The notes under the pieces: generated by a model | Told to the model about the DNA's origin: nothing | The model's database searches: none | What the model saw: only the letters and a program-made list of their open reading frames with translations | NCBI RefSeq assembly: GCF_949987535.1 | Contig: NC_080078.1 | Span: 27,176,942-27,240,941, forward strand | Direction of reading: 5' to 3' | Length of the DNA stretch: 64,000 nucleotides | DNA from: Balaenoptera acutorostrata | Taxonomy: Eukaryota; Chordata; Mammalia; Artiodactyla; Balaenopteridae | Translations under genes and position numbers: made by a program | Shown here: positions 47,180-59,479 of the stretch, piece by piece | Layout: the number at the start of each line of letters is the position of its first letter | Position numbering within the stretch: the first letter of the stretch is position 1

Positions 47180-47504
47180 AAAATATGGCCCAAATGAACC
47201 TATCTACGTAACAGAAACAGACTCACTGACACAGAGATCAGACTTGTAGTTGCCAAGGGGGAGGGTGGGTAGGGGAGGAAAGGACTGGGAGTCTGAGGTT
47301 AGTAGATGCAAACTATTACATATAGAATAGATAAACAACAAGGTCCTACTGGGAACTATACTCAATATCGTGGGATAAACCATGATGGAAAAGAAGATAA
47401 AAAAGAATGTACCTATGTGTATGACGGAGTCACTTTGCTGCACAGCAGAAATTAACACATTTTAAATCAACTATACTTCGATTAAAAAATTAATAAAAAA
47501 TAAA
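47180..47504 (+). mobile_element. L1 3' end, segment right of SINE
   Basis: 3' UTR continuation: 'gtaacagaaacagactcact', 'caacaaggtcctactgggaa', 'gctgcacagcagaaattaac', ending in the A-rich tail. Confidence 0.88.
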
Positions 47505-47639
47505 TAAAAGTAGATAGAGTGCATGAGGTGGAATCACTTTAGGAAACAAAAACTCTAAGTAGCTTCTTATCTTCATATTACTCTTAATTATTTCCTCTAG
47601 TCCTTGAGAAGAGGAAAATGGGTCCCCTACCCAAAATAG

Positions 47640-47810
47640 TATTAAACGTCTGAGTGATAACTCACGCATTTTCTCATTTAAACCACACCAGAAGAAAAGT
47701 ACCATTAAGCTAAACTCGTGGTTACACAGAGACCAAAGGAAGGAGGCTGCGTTAGAACTCAGGTTTTCTGACCCAGGAGTCTGGGTTCTGGTCTTGACAC
47801 CATCACAACT
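47640..47810 (-). mobile_element. MIR fragment
   Basis: cattttctcatttaaaccac, then 'gtggttacacagagaccaaa', then 'gaactcaggttttctgaccc': reverse MIR. Confidence 0.55.
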
Positions 47811-48769
47811 CACTGCTTATTTTCTCCTCTACAGTCTTAAAGGATGGAAAATTTGATAATTTTGAGAAGCAAAGAGTTAAAGGAGTAGCTTGCTCTCTTA
47901 ACCATAATTTTTTTTTTAAAAGGCTCAGGTTCACATTGCTGCTTTTTTTTTTTTAAGAAAAAATAAAATAATACGTGTAATTCTTGGCCCTCATGGCCAT
48001 TTGAAAGTAACTCCTCTACTTTTTTCCCTTTTGTTTCTTCCCTACAATTGACCACCAGCCCTACTAGTGCCTCCCAGCAAATATCTGTTATGTATTATTC
48101 AAAATCCCTAAATAGAGTACCCTGATTCAGACTGGAGGGGAACTCAAGCTTGTAATATGGACCCTGAGATGTTACCACATCATGTTGGTTTCACTCTATT
48201 TATAAAATAATTATAGAATTAAGGCTTTTTAATGATAAAAGTACTTTTTAAAAAAGTTATGTGTTAAACAAGGAATAGTTTGTTAGAGAAATATTCATTA
48301 CTAAGTGAGACTAAGTTTGCAGTGAGATACTGATGTAAATCTTTATAACAATCCCCCCACATTCCACCCCCAGATTTTCCTCCTATTCAACATACTCTTG
48401 TCAGCAAAACCTGCCGCCACTGTTACAGCTAGAGTTACCACGACCACCGCAAACAGTCTTAATAGAAATAAAAAGCAGATCTGTCAATTAAACCCAAGGG
48501 AACATTAGGTGTATGCAGAGTTAACTCCTGGAATATTCTAACTCATTTTTCAGAATACAGCAACCAAGAGAGTGATCTGCAACCAATGTAAAATAAACTA
48601 ATACTCTGGATTTGGTCTCATAGATTTATCCTAGACCTCAACAAAATAAGATCCCTTAGACAACCAATTCTCCAAAGAGGTACTGTTATGCACTCTTCAC
48701 AGTCTCACCCCCTTCTTATGTGGTCCCGCTGCACTTTTACTTGCCTCTATCACAGCATTTATGACACTA
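47811..48769. other. Intronic, nothing recognised
   Basis: No named element. Short T/A homopolymer runs near 47908-47955. Confidence 0.4.
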
Positions 48770-48855
48770 AGAAAATGGATATAAGGCTATGAATTTTAAC
48801 TGTTGTCTCAACTTCTCTGAGCCTCAATATCCTCATTTACCTTGGGGAGGAAACA
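48770..48855 (+). mobile_element. MIR core fragment
   Basis: 'gttgtctcaacttctctgag' then cctcaatatcctcatttacc in sense MIR order. Confidence 0.5.
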
Positions 48856-48879
48856 ATTTAAATCAAGATCTTTAAAGAA

Positions 48880-49248
48880 CCATATTGTATAAAATTAGAA
48901 AAATTTAGCAAAAAGAAAAATAATTAAAATTACACACATGCATAGAGTAAGGAGAAGAAAGGAAATAATGAGGATCAGAGCAGAAAACCAAATTTTTAAA
49001 AAGAGAAACAAAGGAAACACAAGCTGGTTCTTTGAGAAGGTAAATAAATTTGATAAACCTCCAAATGGACTAATCAGGAACAAAGAAAGACACAAATTAC
49101 AAACCAATATAAGGAATGACAGAGGTGATATTACTATACATCCTACAGATATGAAAAAGATAATAAGGGACTGTAATGAAAAACTTTATGGCAATAAATT
49201 CAACAACTTAGATGAAATGGACAAAATCTTTGAAAAATACAAAATACT
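48880..49248 (+). mobile_element. L1 ORF2 (endonuclease to RT), segment left of SINE
   Basis: An open 112-codon piece (48938-49276) reads as L1 ORF2 ('SWFFEKVNKFDKPPNGLIRN', 'YGNKFNNLDEMDKIFEKYK'). It continues after the SINE. The L1 starts here by 5' truncation. Confidence 0.9.
49232..49248. repeat. SINE target-site duplication, left copy
   Basis: gaaaaatacaaaatact, exact match at 49600-49616. Confidence 0.95.
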
Positions 49249-49599
49249 GGGACTTCCCTGGTGGCACAGTGGTTAAGAATCCACCTGCCAATGCAGGGGA
49301 CACGGGTTCGAGCCCTGGTCCGGGAAGATCCCACATGCCGTGGAGCAACTAAGCTTGTGCGCCACAACTACTGAGCCTGTGCTCTAGAACCTGCAAGCCG
49401 CAACTACTGAGCCCACGAGCCACAACTACTGAAGCCCACGTGCCCTAGAGCCCATACTCTGCAACAAGAGAAGCCACCGCAATGAGAAGCCAGCACACCG
49501 CAACGAAGAGTAGCCCCCACTCGCTGCAACAGAGAAAGCCCACATGCGGCAATGAAGACCCAACGCAGCCAAAAATAAATGAATTAATTAAAAAAAAAA
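49249..49599 (+). mobile_element. CHR-type SINE (long subfamily)
   Basis: gggacttccctggtggcaca head, B-box ggttcgagccc, duplicated middle (caactactgagcccacgagc), and an A-rich tail with aaataaatgaattaatt. A perfect 17-bp duplication inside L1 ORF2. Confidence 0.95.
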
Positions 49600-52190
49600 G
49601 AAAAATACAAAATACTGAAACCCACTCAAAAAGAAATAGATAACCTGAATAGCCCTAGACCTATTTTTTTTTTTTGCCCTACATCTATCTTAAAAATTGA
49701 ATTTGTAGTTTAAAAATCCTCCCGCAAAGAAAACTCTGGATCCAGATGGCCTTGTTAGTGAATTCTAACAAACATTTAAAGAAAAAAATACTACCAATTC
49801 TTTCAGAAAATTGAACAGGAAGAAATAATTCCCAATTTATTCTATGAAGCCAGCATTAACCAGATACTGAAGCTAGGCAGACATTACAAGAAGCTATTAT
49901 GTCCCTCATGAACACCGATGCAAAAATTTCAAACAAAATTTTAGCAAATCAAACCCAACAATATATAAAAAGGATAATATATCATGACCAAGTGGGGTTT
50001 ATCCCAGGAATGCAAGGCTGGTTTACCATTTGAAATATATTCAATGTACTTTACCATACTAACAAACAAACAAAAACTATACAATTATCCCAATAAATGC
50101 AAAAACATATCTAGCAAAATCCATTCCTGAAAAAGCTCTTAGCAAACTAAATATAGGAGAGAATTTCCTCAATCTGATAAAGGGAATCCACAAAAAAATC
50201 TACAGCTAACATCACACTTAATGGTGAACAACTGAACGATTTCCCTCTAAGATGAGGAATGACATAATTATTTACATAGAAAATGCAACAGACTCTACAA
50301 AAAAGCTACTGGAATAAGTGAGTTTAGCAAAGTTGGAGGATATAAGGTCTATATACAAAACTGAATTGTATTTCTATAAATTGTATTGTACTTCTGAATT
50401 GCAATGAACAATTTTTTATTGAAATTTTAAAAAATACCACTGATAATAAGGCCAAAAAATATGAAACAGGCTAAATCTGGCAAAAGATGTGCAGGATCTG
50501 TACTTTAAAACATTGCTGAGAGAAATTAAAAACATAAATAAAGGAGAGAAATAACATGCTCATGGGTTGGAAGACTCAACACTGTTTTAAGAAGTCAATT
50601 CTCTCCAAATTGACATATAGATTCAATATAATCCCCAACAAAATCTCAGCAGGCTGTTTTGTATAAATTGATAAGCTGATTCTAAACTTCATATGGATAT
50701 GTGAAGGACCTGGAATAGCCAAAACAACTGAAAAAAAAAAAAGAACAAAGTTGGAGGACTAACACTACCAAATTTTAAGACTTAGTATAATAAAAGGCTA
50801 CAGTAGTGATTAAGACAGTGTGATAGTAGCATAAAGACAGACAAACAATGAATGGAACAAAACAGACTCCAAAATAGACCCACAAGTGATTTTTGACTAA
50901 GGTGCAAAGGCAATTCAGTGAAGAGAGAATGGTCATTTCAACAAACGGTGGTGGAACAACTAGATATCCATATGCAAAAAATATGAACTCTGATCACACC
51001 GTGTATCATGTGCAAAAATCAAGTCAGAATGGATCATATGCCTACATGTAAAGCCTCAAACTGTGAAACTTCTACAAGAAAACAGGAGATAATCTCTATG
51101 ATCTAGGATTAGGTAAAGATTTCTTAAACATGATACCAAAAGCATAACCCTTAAAAGGACAAATTGATAAACTGAACATCAAACTTAAGAATTTCTGCTC
51201 TTTGAAAGACACTGTTAAGAGAATTAAAAGTCAAGTCGGTTTGGGAGAAAATATTTGCAGATCATTTATCTGATAAAGAATCTATATCCAGAATATATAA
51301 AGAACTCTCAGAACTCAATAATAAGAAAACAAAAGATACAATAAATACATGGATAACAGATCTGATATTTCACAGAGAAATGGCAAATAAGCACATGAAA
51401 ATTTGCTCAACACATTAGTTGTTAGGAAAATGCAAATTAAAAGCACAATGAGATGATACCAAGACACACTTATTAGAATGGCTAGAAATAAAAAGACTGA
51501 CCATACCAACTGCTGACAGAGATGTGGAGCAACTGCAACTCTCATACACCGTTGGTGAGAAATGTAAAAGGACACAACAACTTGAAAAATAATTTGGCAG
51601 TTTTTAAAAAGTTAAACATACACCTACCATATGATCCAGCCATCCCACTCCTAGGTATCTGCCTAAGAGAGAAGAAAGCATATGTCCATACAAAGACTTG
51701 TATATAAACTTTCAGATCAGTTTTATTTAAAATAGTCAGTACTGGAAACACCCAAATGGCCATCAACAGTGAACAGATATATACACAAATTGTGGAATAC
51801 CCATATTTCTCAGGAATAAAAAGGGAAAAACTATTGATACACTCAATAACATGGATGAATCTCAAAATAGTTATGCTGAGTGAAAGAAGCCAGGCAAAAA
51901 AGAGTACAGAGTACATGAATCCACTTATATAAAACCCCAGAGCAGGCAAACTAATCTAAGCAACAGAAAGTAGATCAGTGGCTGCATGGAGGTGGGGGCA
52001 GAGAGGCGTGAGGGTAGGATTACCAAGGGGTACAAAGAAACTTTTGCAGGTGATGTATATTTTCATTACCCTTACTGCGGTGATGGTTTCAAGGGTGTAT
52101 ATGTGTGTCAGAATAGATTAAATTGTACACTTTAAACACATGCCATTTATTGCAGGTCAATTATGCCTCAATAAAGCTGGGGGAAAAATA
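49600..52190 (+). mobile_element. L1 ORF2 RT to 3' UTR, segment right of SINE
   Basis: Continues ORF2 through the reverse-transcriptase region ('gaccaagtggggtttatccc', 'aatgcaaggctggtttacca'), the C-terminal region ('ccatatgatccagccatccc') and the 3' UTR ending 'tatgcctcaataaagctggg'. With 48880-49248 this is the longest L1 in the window (about 3 kb of L1). Many stops, so not coding. Confidence 0.9.
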
Positions 52191-52494
52191 ACTGCTTATA
52201 TTTTACAATATCCATTTTAAACTGTCCTTTTTTCATTAGCACACTGAAAATCTTTCACTGTAGCGAAGCAATTGAGATAACTGCGTCAAACACCTTTTCT
52301 TTTGACCTTTACTTTATATAAACACAACTGTAAAAGTAAATTACTATTGGATGGAAAAGTGAACAGACTGGTCTCCCTGGATTACACAGCAGTCTGTTTA
52401 TTGGCTTCAAACAAAGCCCGAATGTTTAGCTAAATTACCAGTACTGAATGCTTGGTCACTTAATTCTGAAAATATTATAACCACAACCCACCCT
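52191..52494. other. Intronic, nothing recognised
   Basis: No named element. Confidence 0.4.
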
Positions 52495-52630
52495 AGAGCA
52501 ATTCATTAATTCAAATAAACATTTATTGCACATGTACTCTGTCTGGCATTGTTGTACATGGTAGATTTCAGGCAGCACGGTCAGTACCAAATTACAAAGC
52601 CATTCTGCATCTAGCCTGGGAATATTCTGT
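52495..52630 (-). mobile_element. L2 3' end
   Basis: 'attcaaataaacatttattg' and 'gtactctgtctggcattgtt': reverse L2 end. Confidence 0.65.
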
Positions 52631-53964
52631 AAGGTTTTAGTCATTGCATTTAAATAATACAACTAAAGAATATCAATGGAAATAGGATGATTCTTCTAAT
52701 ATGGTCAAAGTTAAAATAATAAATGCCAGTGATAAGATGATTAAAGAATTGTACACTGACAGCTTAAAATTACAGAACAAAGGTATATCTTGAAACCTAA
52801 GTGAATTCAGGACAAATACTAAAAAAAGTACTTCTATACACAGCCAGAGTGGAGCTTGTCATCTTCAAGAGCTCCTGCCAGCTTGCAAGTATAAAAAGAT
52901 GTGAAAAACAGGTAGACAGACCCATAATTAATTAATTAACTAACTAACTAACTATATATAACAACTAGGCAACTTTAAGTAATTTTCCTGTTAGTAGCAG
53001 AGATGACATTCTACCACAGCACATTCTCTATTGTTTAGAGTTTAGAGAATTCCATGCCTATTGGACCAAGGATGGTAATTACATCTGATGGAAGATATAA
53101 GCTTATTTAATCATCATAAATAAAACTCAGTAAGTCCACGTCTCTTGCCACTAATATATAGGAAAATTTTAGTTTATCAAGGGTATCCATTTGAAAACCT
53201 ATACCGTCTTTTTTCCCCTCCAGTGGTACTTCTCTTTTAGGATTTTTAAATAAAAGAATCCAATGAACTCATGCAATGGACAAAAAAATCAATAATTATC
53301 CCTTGTTAGAGAAAACTGTTGATGCATTGTGCTTCAGATTCCCTTAGACATTGTTATTCCTTTCCTAAAACTTTCAGGCTGCCTTTGAACTATCATGTTT
53401 TCTGTTCTCAAAGGAACAATTTTACCAAACGATAAGCTTTTAGTGAATTTTGACTGACACAATGATTCCCTGTCACATGTTCTAAACACATCATACCCAA
53501 ATTCATACCCACATTAAACACTGCTAATCTCCTAAATATTCGGTAACCACGGCATTTCAGACCACAGGTTCTGTGAGCATAGTTTGTGAATATTCTCATT
53601 CCCATAGAGAAGCAATGACCATTAAAACAAAAGATGAAAAACAAACCAGAGTATTCAGTCATTTTAACTTCTGGTTTTTGTTTTACAGATTTGTAAAAAT
53701 GAAAATGATTTTGTTTTAGGTAAAATGGTAGGAAATATGTCCAAAAAGTAGAGACATTGAACAGCTGTTAACATAAACTTCCCATTATGGAACTTTTCCA
53801 TCTCTCCTCCAATATTTACTTTAATTAAAATGGTGAAATGACACCTGTTGCAGTTGGAGTCCCACTCAAGCTGAGAACCAAATCTGTGTTTCTTCACAAC
53901 ACCTCCACTGTCCATTACTGCCCTGTTACATTCCCTTTTGGAGGAAAGTATTGTTCCGTCACCT
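52631..53964. other. Intronic, repeat-poor, nothing recognised
   Basis: Only a short attaattaattaact/aactaactaact tandem near 52926-52952 stands out. Confidence 0.4.
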
Positions 53965-54190
53965 AACATCTACTGACAATTTATAACGTGCCAGGCACTG
54001 TGCTAACCACTTCAGAGGCAGCATTTCCACGAGCCCACACAACAATTCTGTGATGGAGCATTTCACAGCTTGGTAGGGTGTTAATGACCTGAAGAACCTG
54101 CCCAAGGTCACAGAGCTATTTCCCTTGACAAACAGCACAGATGAAATCTTGAACTCCTCGGCAGTGAGTCTCCCAAGCCAGGCCCCAAGC
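53965..54190 (-). mobile_element. MIR, near full length
   Basis: 'aacgtgccaggcactgtgct', 'gcccaaggtcacagagctat', and gtgagtctcccaagccagg: reverse MIR order. Confidence 0.75.
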
Positions 54191-55168
54191 GGGAGCACAC
54201 CTGTCTGAGAGCGTGGACTGCTGGAACCGTGAGCACTTGGTGTTTGTTTTTTCTCAGTGTGGTTATTATTCTCTCATTCACTTTAATCGGACTGTAAGTT
54301 TTAACACGGAAGAGAAACAACGTCGTGACAGGACTACGTGTATATGACAATTTCTCTCCCACGCTTTGTTATCGTAATCTTGTCGTCAGGCAAGGTCTCT
54401 TTTCTAAGACGACAAGACTGCCGTAGAGCTATGGGGTAGAGTAGCTAGAAGTGTGATTATTACTTCTGACCACGTGTAAAGTGGTGAACATTTAAAACAA
54501 CTCTGATTTAAAAGCGTATCCGTGTTTTTCATATAAGTAAATAATACAGCATAAAGTTATAAATAGGATACAGGAATGAGTACTTTATCCTTCATTCCTC
54601 CCCAGGCTTGACCTTTGATTCACGACAGCCTGAACAGCGGTTGCAAGTTGTGCTCCTGGAGCCCCTTTGGGGCACCAGTCCAGCCTTCCGCTGCCCTCTG
54701 AAGGCGAGCTGTTCTCTGTACGAGAGTCTCATGGACAACACGCTTGTAAAGAAGTTTACAAACCACGCGCTTCCACCCTTACAGCATTTCTGCACACTGT
54801 TTGGCTATCTCTGAGACGAAGAATAAAACTGACTTAAATCCAAGCGTTACGAACACAGGAGCAAGAACTGGTTGAAGACCTTCTGCATTCTCTGTCTAGT
54901 AAGAAAGACTATTCAGTGAGAGCATAATCAAGATCTGTCACTACTTAAACTACAGAAACCACAGCTGAAGTACATTAGAAATGTCTGTTTACATACAGAA
55001 TACGTATTTATTACTTAGAATCACTTACCAGATTCTTTACAACTGCTAGGCAACACGTTAGCCTAAATTCCACACACACTTAATCAGAGGTGCGTTTCAA
55101 TTGTACATACTTTCCATAACTCAGACAAATTTTTCCCTAATTAGACTAAATCTGAGTAGCAATAAAAT
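54191..55168. other. Intronic, nothing recognised
   Basis: No named element. 54590-54800 is GC-richer with overlapping short frames on both strands, none recognised. Confidence 0.4.
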
Positions 55169-55177
55169 ATTTGGATT

Positions 55178-55486
55178 GGGGGTTTCCCTGGTGGCGCAGT
55201 GGTTGAGAGTCTGCCTGCCAATGCAGGGGACAGGGGTTCGAGCCCTGGTCTGGGAAGATCCCACATGCCGCGGAGCAATTAGGCCCGTGAGCCACGACTA
55301 CTGAGCCTGCGCGTCTGGAGCCTGTGCTCCGCAACAAGAGAGGCCACGACAGTGAAAGGCCCGCGCACCGCGATGAAGAGTGGCCCCCGCTTGCCGCAAC
55401 TGGAGAAAGCCCTCGCACAGAAACGAAGACCTAACACAGCCAAAATAAATAAATAAATAAATAGCGTTCCCTTAAAAAAAAAAAAA
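55178..55486 (+). mobile_element. CHR-type SINE (short subfamily)
   Basis: ggttTccctggtggcgcagt head, B-box ggttcgagccc, 'tctggagcctgtgctccgca' body, (AAAT)n, then tagcgttccctt and poly(A). Flanked by atttggatt (55169-55177 and 55487-55495). Confidence 0.93.
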
Positions 55487-55495
55487 ATTTGGATT

Positions 55496-56709
55496 CCAAC
55501 CCCCCCGTAATTTAATGCTCCTTTTTGAACTGTATTTATCAGTCATCAAAAAATCCAAAAATTAATGGAAGGAAATAGTACATATGTGAAAGCGATCTTG
55601 TTGTTTTAGGTGGTGCAGTAGAAGAGTGACCCTGACAAACCCCGAGCCCAGCTGCATAAAGGATTCAGGCCTCATTCTTCAGGGCCGCTGTTCACCAACA
55701 TCTGTAAGGGCTGCTGACTCCTTCTCTGACAGCTAGGCTGTGAACTTTTCTAGTTTGAATGATGCTACCTCTGAAGAATTAATTAGTAAACAATGAAGCT
55801 AAGTACCTCTTAATAAAAATCATTGCAGAATACAGAATAAGCTAAACTCTATCTGAGACATATTAACTATTTTTTTCCCAGGAGCTGATAAGGGGTACCT
55901 CCAAAAATCAACATTCTTTAATTTCAGCTCTGTAACTGATTTCAACAGGGATACAGTTTGCTGGGGTCTGGGGTCTCAGCACAGAGATTTTTCCGTGTAT
56001 TATTTCACTAATTTATGCAGGAGTCAAATCCATAATTTTGATCATTAAAATCTGAAATGTATTCTTTCCCAGTCTTTGAGCAGTTTTGGTAAAATTCAGA
56101 ATGCACAAAGTCTTAGTCTATTAGATATGTGTTGAAACTCCATTTGAAAGAATAAGCATTAATCTATAAACCAAAAGAAAATTATCTGTGTTATATTTTA
56201 AATATATACCTTACAGTAATTTAAAAAGCTGGGATACTATAATCTACTCAATTTGAGTTTTTAGAAATGCTCCTTTAGATTAACTTGCTAAAAGACACTT
56301 GCCTGCATTGGGAGTCAGGCAAATTTAGTGAAAGTTCTTCGGTGAAAATTTAAATAAATAAAATATGGCTCACCCCTACTGCAGGGGGGAAAGAAAGGAA
56401 TCTAGGCAGTAAACAAAGACACTTAAAATATACGCAATTTACTAGAATATCTTGTCATATGGCAAGGTAGTAGGACAAGAGTGTTTAGCCCACGAAAGTA
56501 ATACAATTGTATTTACACCTTAAAATGAAAACAAAAAGCACAAAAACCAAAAAACCATCGTTCCCAAGTGTCAACATAATATTACTACTTTAGATAAACA
56601 AGGCCTTATTTTTCTAATATTTAAATAATAAAAATTATGCCATATCCAAGCTACCAGTGATTTGGATTTCTTGAATATAGAGGGAAGACAAAGCTGGAAG
56701 CACACTCAC
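55496..56709. other. Repeat-poor intron downstream of the candidate exon
   Basis: Starts on its right side with the minus-strand donor GTGAGTGTG (complement of 56701-56709). No named repeat over 1.2 kb. Confidence 0.45.
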
Positions 56710-56748
56710 CTCAAAATTAAAGGGTAAAAAACCAAAGTCAAATTCCAT
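56710..56748 (-). CDS. MRTFB: Candidate MRTFB upstream coding segment (13 codons, alternative start)
   Basis: On the minus strand a 61-nt exon (56770 down to 56710) is bounded by the acceptor tgattcctatctcttaatag and the donor GAG|GTGAGTGTG, both good matches to consensus. An ATG at 56748 opens MEFDFGFLPFNFE and reaches the donor at a codon boundary (phase 0). The exon at 5366-5150 is open in exactly that phase for 21 codons before its own ATG. Splicing the two would therefore add 34 residues to the recognised MRTFB N-terminus. The whole 61-nt exon is open in this frame. What is seen: splice signals, phase and open frame. What is inferred: that it is transcribed and translated. It could also be a non-coding 5' UTR exon or a chance exon. 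I do not recall this extension from human MRTFB. Confidence 0.5.
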
Positions 56749-56770
56749 TTCTACACTAGTGTTCCAACGG
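56749..56770 (-). other. MRTFB: Candidate MRTFB upstream exon, 5' part
   Basis: The first 22 bases of the candidate 61-nt exon, from the acceptor to its ATG. No stop in frame, so the frame could start still further upstream. Confidence 0.45.
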
Positions 56771-57469
56771 CTATTAAGAGATAGGAATCAGGAGTCAGAT
56801 TTCAAGATGCCAAGATCTGAAATCTGCAATTCATTTTATTTTTATATAAAAGATGAAACTAAATTAACATCTGCTATTCAGAATACAAAATGTAAGTCTT
56901 GACGTGAACTGAGTTCTTACTTTTAAGGTGAACTTCCAGTCTTTTCCATTCACAAATAGGACTTGATTTATTAAGTTCCCTGCTTTGTATCTCCAGAGTT
57001 GATCAAAGCACATTTTCTTAGTACAATCTGTATTGTTCCAAGTGTTTTATAAACATCTTTTGTGAGAGTTTACAGGAGTGATCTGAAATCATATCCAAGG
57101 TTTCATCCTATGAGTCAGTTATTCTTAAAAGGAAATAGAATCTGTCTTTATCACCTTTATTTCCCTATCTATCACAAATCTAATTCTAATCACAAAATTT
57201 TAAAAAATAATTAGCAGAATTGTCAGTAGATAATTACTGACATTAAATACTCGGCAGGACAAAGAAAAAAAAAAAAAGGAAAAGGCATAAGTTCATTACC
57301 TGGACATGAAAATTACAGGTCTGTACAATATCTGAGCTTTTACAACAGTCCTTTAGCCACTAGGTAAGCTTGTCCACTATGTAGCCCTGTACTGATAACT
57401 CCCAAATCCATATTTCCTGTCCTCACCTGAGATCCAGACTGTCCGTCCAGCTGCCTGCTGAACCTGTTC
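56771..57469. other. Intron upstream of the candidate exon
   Basis: Holds the pyrimidine-rich acceptor and a plausible branch-point ctgac (complement near 56795). Otherwise nothing recognised. Confidence 0.4.
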
Positions 57470-57670
57470 TCCTGAATTCATTCACAAAGATATTTACTGA
57501 ACACCTATTATGTGCCAAGTATAGTATGCTGGGCTCTGAAGGTTCAGAGCGAAGAAAACAAGACAGTCCCTGTCTTCAAGGGGCTTCCAACTGTGAAGAA
57601 AGCCAAACCAGTCTAATAATCATAAAAATATGTAACATACAAACTGTGATTAGTTCTATGTGCCAGTCTA
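57470..57670 (-). mobile_element. L2 fragment
   Basis: 'aagatatttactgaacacct', 'attatgtgccaagtatagta' and 'ctgtcttcaaggggcttcca': reverse L2. Confidence 0.7.
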
Positions 57671-58285
57671 AGTTGGTCTAAAACTGAACTCAGTTTACCC
57701 ACTGCACTCCGGTCTGCCTGCTCCCTGAACTCATTCTCGGATGGAAATGTGCCATCACAGGTTACCAAAGTCACAAATGTGGGAGGCATGCTTGGCCCTC
57801 CCTTCCTCCTCAGATCTTCTTAATCTCAGTATTTCCAGAGTAGATGTACATGGTTGGCTCTGCCCAGAACAACCTTCTTCCACTTCTTCTGGGAACTCCC
57901 AATGAGATGGTGGTAGACAGCTTCCAAAGATCCCAGTGCCAGGTGAAGGCACAAAACCCAAGGCCAAGAGAGCCCCTGGGATTTTAAAAACTAAAGTTGT
58001 GAAAGAGGAGCTCTTTCCTCCTCTTGGTTGGAGAGTATGACAATGGCCCCTGCCATATGCAGACGCCCGAGGGAGCAGAGATGGGAGAAAGAATCTCTGT
58101 GTTGATGAGACCAGTTCCAATCCACAGGGTCTCTGGGTTTTCCTGGTTTCTGCAGCATTTCATACCTTTTACAACCTTCTCCAGGAACCTTCCAATTAAT
58201 CCCTCTTTTAACTTAAGATAGTTTGAGGAGGGTTTCTGTTACTTGTAGCCAGGATTCTTGACTAATAGCTCCTAAACACTTCCAG
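57671..58285. other. Intronic, nothing recognised
   Basis: A 121-codon minus-strand frame (57755-58120) lacks family resemblance and a convincing splice pair. Confidence 0.4.
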
Positions 58286-58289
58286 CCTG

Positions 58290-58565
58290 TGTCTTATCCA
58301 ACTCTGCCACGAATACCTTAGTTCAGGTCCTCATCACCTCTTACTGGACTAGTTCAACAGCCTAATGGGTCTCCTGTCCCCAGTCCTGCCCTTGCATCTA
58401 GCATCCATAATACAGCAGCCAGAGGGACCACATCACCCTCCCCCTGCTGCAGAGTGGCTGCAGCATTGATACGGGCAAAATCTAACCTCCTTAACAGGAC
58501 ACACCCAGCTCTCTGCAATCAATCTCCCTCTCCAGGCAAGCAACATTTCATGCTCTGACTATATG
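58290..58565 (+). mobile_element. L2 fragment
   Basis: 'ttactggactagttcaacag', cctaatgggtctcctgtcc, 'agcagccagagggaccacat', 'ctctctgcaatcaatctccc': sense L2. Probably the same element as 59040-59235. Confidence 0.6.
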
Positions 58566-58587
58566 GAAATACTTGGGCTATGGCTTA

Positions 58588-58590
<3 letters not shown>

Positions 58591-58634
<44 letters not shown>

Positions 58635-58642
58635 ACACACAC
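58591..58642. repeat. (CA)n microsatellite
   Basis: About 25 CA units with one interruption (cacag). Confidence 0.95.
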
Positions 58643-58924
58643 ATCAATGCTGAACTGACTGGTAAGCAGGATATTTTCCTTTCTGAAAACGTGGAAAACC
58701 TGAAGAAATTAAAGAAAAGTGGTTTTCTTTAGGCTCACTTCTAGGCATCAAAGTCATCACACCTATGCCTACATTTGCCTACATTTTATTACACTAAGAA
58801 TGCTAAATACAGCTACTATAAGATATCTGGTCCCAGACATATTGTATACACAGTCGCAAGAAACTGAAGGAGAGAATCAATGACTCTAACTAAAAGTTCT
58901 GATTGTTACCCACCTTTGTGAATT

Positions 58925-59022
58925 GAGCACAACACTTTGAATATACTAAAATCCACTGAGTGGTATGCTTTAAATGGGTGAACTTCATGGTATGTGAATT
59001 ATATCTCAAGAGAGCTGCTGTA
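58925..59022 (+). mobile_element. L1 3' UTR fragment
   Basis: 'actaaaatccactgagtggt', then gggtgaacttcatggtatg, then atatctcaagagagctgct. It closely parallels the 3' end at 60490-60570, so the same L1 subfamily. Confidence 0.8.
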
Positions 59023-59039
59023 AGTGTCCACTCTTCAGT

Positions 59040-59235
59040 GAGGCATTCTCATCCAGATACAGGAGACTACTCCTTCCTGCCTTCTGTGGACCTCCACTGT
59101 CCTCCGTGGATGCTTCTAGCTTGGCATGTGAGCTCTTGTTCACATGAGGATAGGGCCATGTCTCACTCACCTCTGGATCCCCAAGCCCAATCAAGTGCTC
59201 AGTACATACAAAACACTTAAAAATGTTCACAGAAT
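59040..59235 (+). mobile_element. L2 3' end
   Basis: 'ctcacctctggatccccaag', 'tgctcagtacatacaaaaca', cagaatgacccatgaattc: sense L2 end. Confidence 0.6.
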
Positions 59236-59479
59236 GACCCATGAATTCTGAGCTAGGCAGAACACTGAAAGACATTTTTCTAATTTAGAAAAAGGCACAT
59301 TCGGTATTAGGTTAGGAAACTTGGTCTTCTCACTTTGAATTAGATGAGAATATTTGAAAAACACGAAAGATATTTAAAACCTCTAACCCACGGTATAGTT
59401 AACAGCTGACCATTTAATTTTCCACCAGTTTTTAAAATGAGAGATGTGTAGAAATAAGGTGTGATTTTTTTAACTTACA
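59236..59479. other. Intronic spacer
   Basis: Nothing recognised. Confidence 0.4.

Noticed and set aside
57755..58120. 121-codon minus-strand frame close to the candidate MRTFB exon
   Set aside because: No recognisable domain and no good donor at its 3' side. Left as chance.
59150..59175. Strong minus-strand donor-like GAG|GTGAGTGAG
   Set aside because: Falls within an L2 3' end, with no matching acceptor or open frame nearby.
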